The notes: generated from the sequence alone by a model not told the origin. A stretch of 64,000 nucleotides of DNA from Bacteroidota bacterium (GCA_024742495.1 JANSYJ010000004.1:62001-126000), one strand, 5' to 3'; shown: positions 45,030-53,257, numbered from the stretch's first letter. Translations and numbers: made by a program.

Positions 45030-45984
45030 AAGAAATAAGTTGCTGTGATTTACGAGCAAGCCTTCGGTTCATTCCAGCAATGCCTTGCAATCCACCACTG
45101 TGTAAAACTAAAATTCGCGTTCCAGCTTTAAACCGACCACCCTCAATATCTTTTAACAATCCAAACAACAATTTAGAGGTATATACGGGATCCAGCTTTA
45201 GCTGATGCTGAGCGTAGATCATGTTCATAAACTGCACTAGACTGTCATTTATTTTGGCGTAACCTCCAAAATGATAATCTTCCCTAAGCTCTAATTTCTC
45301 CGCCAATAGTGCCGGCGAAAAAGGTTTTAGGGCATAAAAGGTGCGGTACTCATCTAAATAAGTTGCTATTGCCCGCTTTAAGAAGGCGCCTCCTTTTAAA
45401 GCCGGATAAACCAATATTTTAGGTGCTTTGGGATTGGCCAATACTCCTGCCGCTGTTGTTGCAGTTCCGGCCGACAGGGCCAGGTAGTCATAGTTGCCTT
45501 TTAGCTCATCAACTATTTCAGCGCAACCCTTTAAGGCCGGGGCACCTTTACCCCCTTCTGGAATTATATACAAACCCGACTTTAGGAGACGCAGACTATC
45601 CATAAAACCTGCTTCTTCCTTTAAACTATAATCCTTCCGCGAAATGCCTTGCCATTGCATGCCTTGTTCCGAGCAAAATTTAAGGCTGGGACTATCTCCT
45701 GCCTCTTCCCCTCTAACTAGAGCGCTGGTGGGGATTTTAGCTAAATTACCCAGAGCAGCTGTTGCCGTTAAATGATTACTAAAAGCTCCACCAAATGTTA
45801 GTATCTCTGAATAGGATCCTTTGTAAAACTCTTCTAGGTGATACTTAAGCTTGCGCCATTTGTTCCCACTTATTTGAGGATGGATTAAATCATCGCGCTT
45901 TAAGGAAATAGAGACCCCGTTTTTTTCCAAAAGAAACTCCTCTCTACTCTGCTCAGTATGTATTCCAAGTTCTATCAGGCCCAA
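45022..45984 (-). CDS. ACC deaminase/D-cysteine desulfhydrase-like PLP enzyme
   Basis: A 320-residue fold-type II PLP enzyme of the ACC deaminase/D-cysteine desulfhydrase family. The PLP lysine is in SGNKWRKLKYHL, followed by TFGGAFSNHLTATA and the phosphate-binding LSAGTATTAAG; HSGGLQG follows near the end. It could cleave a D-amino acid or ACC; the sequence does not decide. The start is uncertain: the TTG at 45984 lies inside a perfect -7 element, so a start at the CTG at 45978 or the TTG at 45930 is possible. Confidence 0.82.
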   Translation of the reverse strand: MGLIELGIHTEQSREEFLLEKNGVSISLKRDDLIHPQISGNKWRKLKYHLEEFYKGSYSEILTFGGAFSNHLTATAALGNLAKIPTSALVRGEEAGDSPSLKFCSEQGMQWQGISRKDYSLKEEAGFMDSLRLLKSGLYIIPEGGKGAPALKGCAEIVDELKGNYDYLALSAGTATTAAGVLANPKAPKILVYPALKGGAFLKRAIATYLDEYRTFYALKPFSPALLAEKLELREDYHFGGYAKINDSLVQFMNMIYAQHQLKLDPVYTSKLLFGLLKDIEGGRFKAGTRILVLHSGGLQGIAGMNRRLARKSQQLISYE

Positions 45985-45989
45985 AAATA
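45982..45989 (-). promoter_or_regulatory. -7 promoter element TATTTTTG at the ACC-deaminase-like gene start
   Basis: An exact TAnnTTTG match on the minus strand that overlaps the most upstream possible start codon (TTG 45984). If it is used, transcription begins downstream of that TTG. Confidence 0.4.
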
Positions 45990-46150
45990 TTTAGTGGTTT
46001 TAATCAAGTTTCCTTTCTATTGCTTCCAAAGAAGCATCTTAAATGATGTGTGAAAACGCTCGCTGAGTTCCGCGCAAAGCCTAAATAATGAGCGTAATAA
46101 GAATTTCAAAATTAATCAATGTTCTATTGGAGCACCAAATTGCGAGATTG

Positions 46151-46158
46151 TAATTTTG
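46151..46158 (+). promoter_or_regulatory. -7 promoter element TAATTTTG for the DUF5522-hutU unit
   Basis: An exact TAnnTTTG match fourteen bases before the ATG of the 53-residue gene at 46173. Confidence 0.5.
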
Positions 46159-46172
46159 TCAAAATTTAATTC

Positions 46173-46334
46173 ATGCCTAATCTCGATCCTGGCGATTACT
46201 ACTATTCTGATGAAGGTTTTATAGTTTTCACCAAACAGTATCACCTTAAACGAGGTTATTGTTGTCAAAGCGGTTGCAAGCATTGTCCTTACGGCTACGA
46301 TAAAGCAAGGGGAACTTTTAAAAGCAAGAAATGA
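46173..46334 (+). CDS. DUF5522 mini-protein with cysteine motif
   Basis: A 53-residue protein: a start region MPNLDPGDYYYSDEG, then YCCQSGCKHCPYGY (C-C-x3-C-x2-C) and a basic tail, matching the small DUF5522 family of Bacteroidota. The cysteines suggest metal binding, possibly zinc or an iron-sulfur centre. Its stop overlaps the hutU ATG (ATGA), so hutU is translationally coupled to it. A perfect -7 element lies fourteen bases upstream. Function unknown. Confidence 0.82.
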   Translation: MPNLDPGDYYYSDEGFIVFTKQYHLKRGYCCQSGCKHCPYGYDKARGTFKSKK

Positions 46335-48343
46335 TCGATACTATGAGTCAATTTCAAGAAGCAATAAGAGCGGGAATTCCGACGAACTTACCTGCGCCAA
46401 GAGCACTAAACCCAGACTTTAGTCATGCTCCCAAACGAAAAGAAATCCTAAATGAAGAAGAGCGCATTTTAGCTCTAAAAAATGCCTTGCGCTACTTCCC
46501 GAAGAAATGGCATGCGGAGCTTGCTCCTGAATTTGCTCAGGAATTAAAGGACTATGGCCGTATTTACATGTATCGCTTTCGCCCCAACTATGATATGTAT
46601 GCCCGTCCAATTGAGGAGTATCCGGCCAAGACCCCTCAGGCCGCAGCCATCATGTTAATGATTCAAAACAATTTGGATCCTGCTGTGGCTCAACATCCAG
46701 AAGAGCTTATTACCTATGGTGGTAATGGGGCTGTATTTCAAAACTGGGCGCAGTATTTATTAACCATGGCCTATCTCGCAGAAATGGACGAGCATCAAAG
46801 TTTGCACATGTACAGCGGGCATCCCATGGGTCTTTTCCCATCCCATCCTGATGCACCAAGAGTTGTAGTGAGCAATGGAATGGTAATACCTAATTATTCC
46901 AAGCCTGATGACTGGGAACGCTTTAATGCTTTAGGTGTTAGTCAGTATGGACAGATGACCGCAGGCTCCTACATGTATATAGGCCCACAAGGAATTGTAC
47001 ATGGCACTACTATAACGGTGCTAAATGCCCTGCGCAAGGTAGGTGCTAAACCTAATGATGGTGCTCTTTTCGTAACTGCTGGTTTAGGTGGTATGAGTGG
47101 AGCCCAGCCCAAAGCAGGGAATATTGCTGGCTGCGTAAGTGTAACCGCAGAGGTAAACCCAGCTGCTAGCCGAAAGCGACACGCCCAGGGATGGGTAGAT
47201 GAGCTTATTGATGATATTGACGAATTAGTAAGCCGAGTTCAAAAGGCTAAGGCCAACAAGGAAACAGTTTCGATTGCTTATGAAGGCAATGTGGTTGATG
47301 TTTGGGATGCTTTTGACAAAGCCGGAGTTTATGTTGATTTGGGCTCTGATCAAACTTCCTTGCACAATCCTTGGGCCGGTGGTTATTACCCCGTACAACT
47401 AGGCTTTGAAGAAGCCAATGAGATGATGGCTCAGGATCCGAGTCAATTTCATGATTTGGTGCAAGAGAGTCTTCGTTTGCATACCGAAGCGGTAAATAAA
47501 CATACCGCAAAGGGAACCTACTTTTTCGACTATGGCAATGCCTTTCTATTAGAGGCTAGTCGAGCTGGCGCAGATATTATGAGCTCTAATCCTAGCATTG
47601 GTCGCGAATTTAAATACCCGAGCTATGTGCAAGACATAATGGGCCCTATGTGCTTTGATTATGGATTTGGTCCCTTCCGTTGGGTTTGTGCTAGCGGCAA
47701 GGCCGAAGATTTGGCGGCCACCGATCAAATAGCCTCGGAGGTACTAAGCGAAATGGCCAAAAATGCGCCGGCTGAAATTCGCCAGCAAATGGAAGATAAT
47801 ATTCGCTGGATTAAGGCTGCTGGTGAAAACAAGATGGTTGTAGGCTCGCAAGCCCGCATCTTATATGCCGATAGTGAAGGACGGATAAAAATTGCCCAAG
47901 CTTTTAACAAGGCCATTAAAGAAGGAAAAATTGGACCGGTAGTATTGGGTCGCGATCATCATGATGTAAGCGGTACCGATTCACCCTATCGCGAGACTTC
48001 GAATATTTACGATGGTTCTCAATTTACGGCCGACATGGCCATACAAAATGTGATTGGTGATGGCTTTAGAGGCGCCACCTGGGTAAGCATTCATAATGGC
48101 GGCGGCGTAGGCTGGGGAGAAGTTATAAATGGCGGATTTGGCATGCTCCTCGATGGCAGTGATGCGGCCAATCGACGCTTGGAGAATATGCTTTTATTTG
48201 ATGTGAATAATGGTATTGCCCGTCGCAGTTGGGCCCGAAATGAGGGTGCTCAATTTGCCATTAAGCGTGAGATGGAGCGCAGTCCAGGTTTAAAGATTAC
48301 CCTAGCAGAGGATACCGATTTAGATATTGAAAGTTTGATTTAA
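46331..48343 (+). CDS. hutU: Urocanate hydratase
   Basis: A 670-residue urocanase, converting urocanate to imidazolone propionate in histidine breakdown. Its length is that of the longer Bacteroidota form, versus about 555 in Proteobacteria. Marks: ITYGGNGAVFQNW, LHMYSGHPMGLFPSHPDAPRV, YGQMTAGSYMYIGPQGIVHG (NAD site) and the active-site cysteine region GFGPFRWVCASGKAEDL. No hutH, hutI or hutG is within the window, so the rest of the pathway lies elsewhere. It is coupled to the DUF5522 gene and its end overlaps a convergent gene by four bases. Confidence 0.94.
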   Translation: MIDTMSQFQEAIRAGIPTNLPAPRALNPDFSHAPKRKEILNEEERILALKNALRYFPKKWHAELAPEFAQELKDYGRIYMYRFRPNYDMYARPIEEYPAKTPQAAAIMLMIQNNLDPAVAQHPEELITYGGNGAVFQNWAQYLLTMAYLAEMDEHQSLHMYSGHPMGLFPSHPDAPRVVVSNGMVIPNYSKPDDWERFNALGVSQYGQMTAGSYMYIGPQGIVHGTTITVLNALRKVGAKPNDGALFVTAGLGGMSGAQPKAGNIAGCVSVTAEVNPAASRKRHAQGWVDELIDDIDELVSRVQKAKANKETVSIAYEGNVVDVWDAFDKAGVYVDLGSDQTSLHNPWAGGYYPVQLGFEEANEMMAQDPSQFHDLVQESLRLHTEAVNKHTAKGTYFFDYGNAFLLEASRAGADIMSSNPSIGREFKYPSYVQDIMGPMCFDYGFGPFRWVCASGKAEDLAATDQIASEVLSEMAKNAPAEIRQQMEDNIRWIKAAGENKMVVGSQARILYADSEGRIKIAQAFNKAIKEGKIGPVVLGRDHHDVSGTDSPYRETSNIYDGSQFTADMAIQNVIGDGFRGATWVSIHNGGGVGWGEVINGGFGMLLDGSDAANRRLENMLLFDVNNGIARRSWARNEGAQFAIKREMERSPGLKITLAEDTDLDIESLI

Positions 48344-49704
48344 AACTCAAAACACGCCAGCCACATTTTAGCCCGGCCTTTTTTGAGACTCTGATTGCCA
48401 AATTCAATCGCCGGACCGCCTAGGTCGTGACCTAAAGCATAGAGCTTACCCTTATGCCATTTTACCGCTGTGATATAATCGGTACCCATTCCACCATTAA
48501 AGGCGGCCTGCTTTAACTTCCCGCGCCGTCCCTCTCTGAGGATGAAGAAATCGGTGCTGGCCTTAGCTTGATAACTATAGCTTGGGGCGCTCTTTAAACT
48601 GGTAAAAGTACTTCCATAGCCGTGACCATAAACCAATAAATCGCCCTCGATACGCTCCATCCCAAAGGCAAAAGAAGAGCGACCAGTACTGGTCTTCATC
48701 CAATCCAACTCACCATCCCTATCCAGTTTCCCAATAAAATAGGTCCATAACTGACCGGTAAAATAAACGCGATGCCAAAAATCAACATGTAGGTCATTAA
48801 TCACTCCATGACTGCCATTTTCATTGGGATCAACTATGGCGGTATTACACCAAATTAAGTCACCCTCCGGATTGAGTTTAGCCAGCATTGGTTTTTGACT
48901 TTGATGCTCCAAATCCATCTTTACAGACATAAAGGAAAGATGCTCGGCATACCAAGCCCCTAAATAAAGCTGATCACGGCCATCAATAGCAATGGAGCTT
49001 AAACCTGAACGACCAGAAGAATCGCCTGCCATGATCTTAGAAAGGGATAAGTCGGGATTAAAGCTCAAGAGTAGCCAACTCCGCTTAAGCTCACTTTCCT
49101 CTCGGTAAAAGTAATTACCGGCTAACCAGATTTGGCCCTTTGAATTTTGCGCCAAAGCCACTCCATTTGCCGAAGGCAGGTCACTAAAAAACACCGCATC
49201 TTTTAATAGACCATCAGGACTAAATTGCGCCAAATACAAACCTCTTTCATATTCCTTATGCGGCTTTTTAAGGCTATCTCGCCTACCGTTACTCGAAACA
49301 AAAAGGAGGTCTTCACTCCACACTTCACCGGTAATAAAAATATCTCCATCAATACCAATGACTAGATCATTTAAGCGGGCCTGCCCATCCGCATAAGCGG
49401 TCCATTGTAAATCTCCATTTTGATTGTGTTTCTGGACAAAGAGTTGATTTGGGGAAGTTTCCCGGAATCGCTTGGGAGCCATTTCATAGACCGTATCCGG
49501 ACAGATTAAATAAGACTGGAAACTTCCTCCCGTATAGAGGTTAAGTTCCTCATCTATATCCATGCTGCTGCTAAGGAAACCACTAGAAATATAGGATTTC
49601 AACCAAATAGGATCAGGCCTTTTATTAGGCGTTTCCGGCTCGAGGTCCTGAGCCCTTAAGGATTCGAAAGAAAAGATAAAGACTAAAAGAAGTATTAATT
49701 TCAT
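48340..49704 (-). CDS. Secreted beta-propeller-like protein of unknown function
   Basis: A 454-residue protein with a signal peptide (MKLILLLVFIFSFESLRAQ) and no sorting domain. It contains several repeats of the form GDIFITGEVWSEDLLF, GQIWLAGNYF, DQLYLGAWYAEHLSF and GELDWMKTSTG, about 45-55 residues apart, which suggests an SBBP-type beta-propeller. Function unknown. Its start is divergent from the reductase gene by 58 bases, and its stop overlaps the convergent hutU. Confidence 0.75.
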   Translation of the reverse strand: MKLILLLVFIFSFESLRAQDLEPETPNKRPDPIWLKSYISSGFLSSSMDIDEELNLYTGGSFQSYLICPDTVYEMAPKRFRETSPNQLFVQKHNQNGDLQWTAYADGQARLNDLVIGIDGDIFITGEVWSEDLLFVSSNGRRDSLKKPHKEYERGLYLAQFSPDGLLKDAVFFSDLPSANGVALAQNSKGQIWLAGNYFYREESELKRSWLLLSFNPDLSLSKIMAGDSSGRSGLSSIAIDGRDQLYLGAWYAEHLSFMSVKMDLEHQSQKPMLAKLNPEGDLIWCNTAIVDPNENGSHGVINDLHVDFWHRVYFTGQLWTYFIGKLDRDGELDWMKTSTGRSSFAFGMERIEGDLLVYGHGYGSTFTSLKSAPSYSYQAKASTDFFILREGRRGKLKQAAFNGGMGTDYITAVKWHKGKLYALGHDLGGPAIEFGNQSLKKGRAKMWLACFEF

Positions 49705-49762
49705 AAGGAGGAAAATCTATCACCAAGGTAGTTTAGATTAGCGAAAGACAACAGCACCAAGG

Positions 49763-50302
49763 ATGAGCAGCAAGAATAAAGTTTTCATAGCCACCAGTCT
49801 TGATGGCTACATTGCCGATAAACAAGGAGGAATATCTTGGTTAGATGATATTCCCGACTTAGGCAATGAGGATATGGGCTACGCCGCGATGATGGCTAGC
49901 ACCGACGCCCTTATTATGGGACGGAATAGTTTTGAAACCGTCTTGAGTTTTGATATTGACTGGCCTTATGACAAAGCCGTTTTTGTTTTAAGCAATACTT
50001 TAAAATCTATTCCTCCAGCTCTTGCTGATCGCGTTTTTCTAGAAAAAGGTCCCTTGAAGGAAGTTCTAAAACGGCTCCATAGCCAAGGTTTTAAGGAGCT
50101 CTATATAGATGGTGGGAAAACCATTCAAAACTTTCTTCGAGAAGATTTAATTGAGGAAATGATCATTACTACTATCCCCGTTCTTCTTGGGGCCGGAATT
50201 CCACTATTTGGGCTTTTGGATAAACCTTTAAAGTTTAAGTGTGTGGAGAGCAAAATTTACGCGGGCGAAATTCTACAATCTCGGTTTTTACGCAAAAAAT
50301 AA
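49763..50302 (+). CDS. Dihydrofolate reductase/RibD-like family reductase
   Basis: A 179-residue NADPH-dependent reductase of the RibD C-terminal/DHFR fold. Visible: FIATSLDGYIADKQGGISWL, ALIMGRNSFETVL, KELYIDGGKTIQNFL and TTIPVLLGAGIPLFG, the usual series for this family (YyaP/YqjY-type). The substrate is not known; classical DHFR activity is unlikely. AAGG six bases before the ATG may be a weak ribosome-binding site. A terminator follows. Confidence 0.9.
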   Translation: MSSKNKVFIATSLDGYIADKQGGISWLDDIPDLGNEDMGYAAMMASTDALIMGRNSFETVLSFDIDWPYDKAVFVLSNTLKSIPPALADRVFLEKGPLKEVLKRLHSQGFKELYIDGGKTIQNFLREDLIEEMIITTIPVLLGAGIPLFGLLDKPLKFKCVESKIYAGEILQSRFLRKK

Positions 50303-50310
50303 TATCAAAA

Positions 50311-50336
50311 AAAGGAGACCCCCTTTGGTCTCCTTT
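50311..50336. terminator. Bidirectional Rho-independent terminator
   Basis: AAAGGAGACC (50311-50320) pairs perfectly with GGTCTCCTTT (50327-50336) over a six-base loop, with A and T runs outside. It lies between the convergent reductase and rtcB genes and can serve both. Confidence 0.9.
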
Positions 50337-50341
50337 CCTTT

Positions 50342-51718
50342 TCACTTTTTTGATTTTCGATTTTTCCGACGCCAAGGCGCATCGATCTGCCAGTCCCCAG
50401 CCATAATTGAACCATAGGGAATGATTTCATCGACAATGGTGCCCAGTTCAAATTCCTTCATCTGCTCACGCACGGAATCTGCCTTCTTATAAGCTGATGG
50501 CAATTCAGATATATCGATCTGATTAGAATAAAAACGAATATCAAGACCCTTGGTTTCTTCGGCAAAAATTGCATCAATAGAACGATCTGCATTTAGTCTT
50601 TTATGTTTAGATCGGCTCATGTTACGACCCGCGCCATGCGGAGCAAAACCTAAATTGCTATCGGTGGTTTCCCCTTTAACGATAAGCACGGGCTCCGACA
50701 TATTAAGCGGGATTAATCGCAATTGCTGATAACTATCGGGAACAAATGCATCACTTAAAGGCGTGGCCCCTTTAGCGTGATAAAAAAGATCGCCCTCCTT
50801 AAAAACAAAGTTGTGTTCATTCCAAAAACGTTCTTTCATATCCACCTTTAACAAGGCTAGGGTTGCATCGTGGATACTTTCGTGATTGGTTTTTGTCCAA
50901 GCGCGCACCAATTGCAATGCTTCCCAGTAGAACTTACCTTTTTCGGAGTCGTAGGGTATCCAGCCATTACCTTTAGAAGTTTGGGGCGATATTTCTTGTC
51001 GAAGTGATTCTGCCAAACGCATTCCATTTTTATAAAGATTAGCTCCTAATCCTCTGCTGCCGTGATGGGTAACCATAATGGTTTCTCCTGTTTTTGCCGA
51101 CTGCCCCACGAATAGAAAGTGGTTACCATCACCTTGGGTACCCATATGACCTTTGGCTACCGACATGCTCGCCTGATTGTTAAGGAAGAAATTCCCTTTC
51201 ATACGATCTTCTAAAGCCACTGGTAAATCGAAGGGGTCCTTTCTTGGACCACCGCCAAAATGCGTAATCGAATGTGCGGCATTCATTACTTTTTTAGGCT
51301 CCACATAGCCAAAGGAGGTCATCATTACGGAACAGCAAATATCGGCCGAGTGCATGGCTGGATGAATGGCATTCTGTGTCGCCACAATGCCACCAACAGG
51401 TATCTGTCCGATGGGCCCAGCTGGACAGGCATCTGGCATTACCGCTCCCTTTACAGCTGTAGGGGTTAGCATTACGGCATCCATGGTTTCAAAAACACGC
51501 TTTACGTTTTCGCGCTCCTCTTCCTGCTCGGGCCTTATATTCTTACTATAAAATGGTGGCTGCACATGCGGGTCTATAATTTTTGGTGCCGCATCATCCA
51601 GAAAGGACCTTAAGCGGTCGCCCTCCAGTTGTTTTGCATTTACTTCGGCAATGGCTTTCTTAAACCACTTTCCCGGGCGATAGCCCATCTCAACTAATTC
51701 TTTTCCTGTAATTTCCAT
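50342..51718 (-). CDS. rtcB: RtcB-family RNA ligase
   Basis: A 458-residue RtcB-type ligase, which joins RNA 2',3'-cyclic phosphate and 5'-hydroxyl ends using GTP and Mn. Metal/active-site motifs: AMHSADICCSV (Asp, Cys), GTQGDGNHFLFVGQ, VTHHGSRGLG and APHGAGRNMSR, whose histidine corresponds to the guanylylated one. ATG 51718 (MEITGKELVEMGY) was chosen; a longer in-frame form covers the promoter. TACTTTCG, a near -7 element, lies 21 bases upstream. It is divergent from a WYL-domain regulator and shares a dyad operator with it. The motif context (SADICC in place of GFDIGC) places it in a divergent RtcB subgroup. Confidence 0.93.
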   Translation of the reverse strand: MEITGKELVEMGYRPGKWFKKAIAEVNAKQLEGDRLRSFLDDAAPKIIDPHVQPPFYSKNIRPEQEEERENVKRVFETMDAVMLTPTAVKGAVMPDACPAGPIGQIPVGGIVATQNAIHPAMHSADICCSVMMTSFGYVEPKKVMNAAHSITHFGGGPRKDPFDLPVALEDRMKGNFFLNNQASMSVAKGHMGTQGDGNHFLFVGQSAKTGETIMVTHHGSRGLGANLYKNGMRLAESLRQEISPQTSKGNGWIPYDSEKGKFYWEALQLVRAWTKTNHESIHDATLALLKVDMKERFWNEHNFVFKEGDLFYHAKGATPLSDAFVPDSYQQLRLIPLNMSEPVLIVKGETTDSNLGFAPHGAGRNMSRSKHKRLNADRSIDAIFAEETKGLDIRFYSNQIDISELPSAYKKADSVREQMKEFELGTIVDEIIPYGSIMAGDWQIDAPWRRKNRKSKK

Positions 51719-51739
51719 CGTTCCTAAATGAATCTGAAG

Positions 51740-51747
51740 CGAAAGTA
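51740..51747 (-). promoter_or_regulatory. Near-consensus -7 element TACTTTCG for rtcB
   Basis: On the minus strand, one base off TAnnTTTG, 21 bases before the rtcB ATG. The dyad at 51757-51775 lies ten bases upstream of it. Confidence 0.45.
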
Positions 51748-51756
51748 TCACACTTC

Positions 51757-51775
51757 TGCGCAAGCATTTTGCGCA
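51757..51775. promoter_or_regulatory. 19-bp dyad operator between rtcB and the WYL regulator
   Basis: TGCGCAA (51757-51763), GCATT, TTGCGCA (51769-51775): a perfect 7-bp inverted repeat with a five-base spacer. Its right half contains the -33 TTTG (51768-51771) of the WYL gene promoter. Likely the binding site of the WYL-domain regulator. Confidence 0.62.
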
Positions 51776-51798
51776 CATTATTAATTGATTTACTTTCG
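51768..51798 (+). promoter_or_regulatory. Promoter of the WYL regulator: TTTG, 19 bases, TACTTTCG
   Basis: TTTG (51768-51771) and TACTTTCG (51791-51798) are 19 bases apart, the favoured spacing for Bacteroidota promoters. The -7 element ends three bases before the ATG at 51802. The -33 half overlaps the dyad, which suggests autoregulation. Confidence 0.55.
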
Positions 51799-51801
51799 GG
51801 C

Positions 51802-52848
51802 ATGGCTTGGACAAAAAAAGCACTTATTAGATACCGTACGATTGATCGTTGTCTTCAAAACCATCAACGAAAGTGGAGCCTAAATGATTTGCGTGAAGCA
51901 TGTAGCGATGCTCTGCACGAGCTTGAGGGCAGACCGGTAGATATAAGCAAACGCACTACGCAGTTGGATTTGCAGATAATGCGAAGCGAAAAACTTGGCT
52001 ATGAAGCGCCCATTGAAGTTTACCAAAAAAAGTATTATCGCTACGCTGATCCGGATTATAAGATAAGTGACATTCCCTTAAATGAAGGAGACCTTAACGT
52101 GATAACTGAGTCTATAGAAATACTGAAGCAGTTCAAGGACTTCTCTTTATTCCGAGATCTAAATGGGGTCTTTCAAAAATTAGAGGATCAAATACATCAA
52201 AATGAACAAAGGGCTTCGCTTATTCATTTTGACAAAAACGAGCGCTTAAGAGGCTTAAACTATTTAGATGAAATTTATCAAGCGATACTAAAAGGTATTG
52301 TGCTAGACATACGCTATCAGTCTTACAGAAATTCTAATGTGCAGCGCTTTAAGTTTCATGCCATCTTTTTAAAGGAGTACAATAATCGCTGGTTTGTAAT
52401 AGGACATAAAAATGACTCTAAGCGGGTATTCAATTTCGCGCTTGATCGAATTCAAGGTATGGAAGCCGATTTAAAAAGCACTTATCAAAGGCTAAACCTG
52501 GACCCAGATGAATTTTATAAAGACACCTTTGGGGTAACCGTTTTAAGTCCCAAAGACCTTATTGAAATTGAGCTTTGGGTTAATCCGAGCAATGCACCTT
52601 ATGTAATTTCGAAACGCATTCATGCCAGTCAGAAGACCATCCAAGAGTACCCAGATGGTTCAGTAATTATAAGCATCAGGGTACATCATAATTTTGAAAT
52701 TGAACGGCATCTGTTTGGCTTTGCCGATAATATCAGAGTCCTAAAACCGGAACGCCTGGTGAAGCGCATCAAACACAAATTAGAGATGGCGGCCAAGCAA
52801 TATGATAAAGAATTTCACCTGTACCGAGAAAAGCAATCGATCACTTAA
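51802..52848 (+). CDS. WYL-domain transcriptional regulator
   Basis: A 348-residue regulator. The N terminus (1-75) is a winged helix-turn-helix: ALIRYRTIDRCLQNHQRKWS with recognition-helix region SKRTTQLDLQIMR. The middle region holds a WYL domain (about 160-225; IVLDIRYQSYRN, NNRWFVIGHKND, in which the WYL triplet reads WFV), and the last ~90 residues form a WCX-like C-terminal extension. WYL domains commonly sense nucleic-acid or nucleotide ligands. It is divergent from rtcB with a shared dyad, so it probably controls RNA repair in response to RNA damage; this is inference. Confidence 0.88.
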   Translation: MAWTKKALIRYRTIDRCLQNHQRKWSLNDLREACSDALHELEGRPVDISKRTTQLDLQIMRSEKLGYEAPIEVYQKKYYRYADPDYKISDIPLNEGDLNVITESIEILKQFKDFSLFRDLNGVFQKLEDQIHQNEQRASLIHFDKNERLRGLNYLDEIYQAILKGIVLDIRYQSYRNSNVQRFKFHAIFLKEYNNRWFVIGHKNDSKRVFNFALDRIQGMEADLKSTYQRLNLDPDEFYKDTFGVTVLSPKDLIEIELWVNPSNAPYVISKRIHASQKTIQEYPDGSVIISIRVHHNFEIERHLFGFADNIRVLKPERLVKRIKHKLEMAAKQYDKEFHLYREKQSIT

Positions 52849-53233
52849 ATCAAATTCCGCCTTATTAATCCTCCCTCCTAGCCCTAAATTGAGCTTGTAA
52901 AGCTCGACCCATTTAGCCCCTTTCCTAAAAAGCTGGCAGCATTTTACTTTTCCGCTCTCACCCGAATAGACTATCTGAAAATCGCAACTTGAAGCTGGGC
53001 CACTATTTTCTTAATGCCTCATTTCCAAGCCATCGGAATCTTTTAAAGAACATTCCATCAAGGGCCAATATCGCCAAGGATATCAACAATTGAGTTTAGT
53101 TGATAAACCACATACCACTTTTCCCCACCTACCAACACCCACCTTTAAATACTATAAAACAGTACTTTAGAACAATTTACCTAAAGCAATATTCGTTATT
53201 TGCGGGGAAACTTATCCACATTAGACCAACAAG
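52849..53233. other. Intergenic region without genes
   Basis: About 385 bases between the WYL gene and the mraZ control region. No reading frame of note. The plus strand of the right half is rich in A and C. A 15-bp dyad, GAGCTT-GTA-AAGCTC (52891-52905), may be part of the WYL gene 3' end. I see no tRNA, small RNA terminator or riboswitch-like fold. Confidence 0.6.
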
Positions 53234-53248
53234 TGGGAAATTGTGGGG
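53234..53248 (+). promoter_or_regulatory. MraZ operator: two TGGGN repeats
   Basis: TGGGA (53234-53238) and TGGGG (53244-53248) are exactly ten bases apart, the repeat form bound by MraZ in E. coli and other bacteria. They lie ten bases before the -7 element of mraZ, over the -33 region, a position that fits autorepression of the dcw operon. Confidence 0.72.
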
Positions 53249-53257
53249 TAATCTTTC

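Noticed and set aside
46021-46036. Small hairpin TGCTTC-CAAA-GAAGCA
   Set aside because: It is upstream of both neighbouring genes, has no T run and is short enough to occur by chance.
49722-49760. Direct repeat CACCAAGG before two divergent starts
   Set aside because: Only eight bases and partly a ribosome-binding-site-like AAGG; no promoter element is linked to it.
50342-51823. Longer N terminus of RtcB starting at 51823
   Set aside because: It would cover the -7 element and the dyad and has no family-like sequence before MEITGKELVEMGY.
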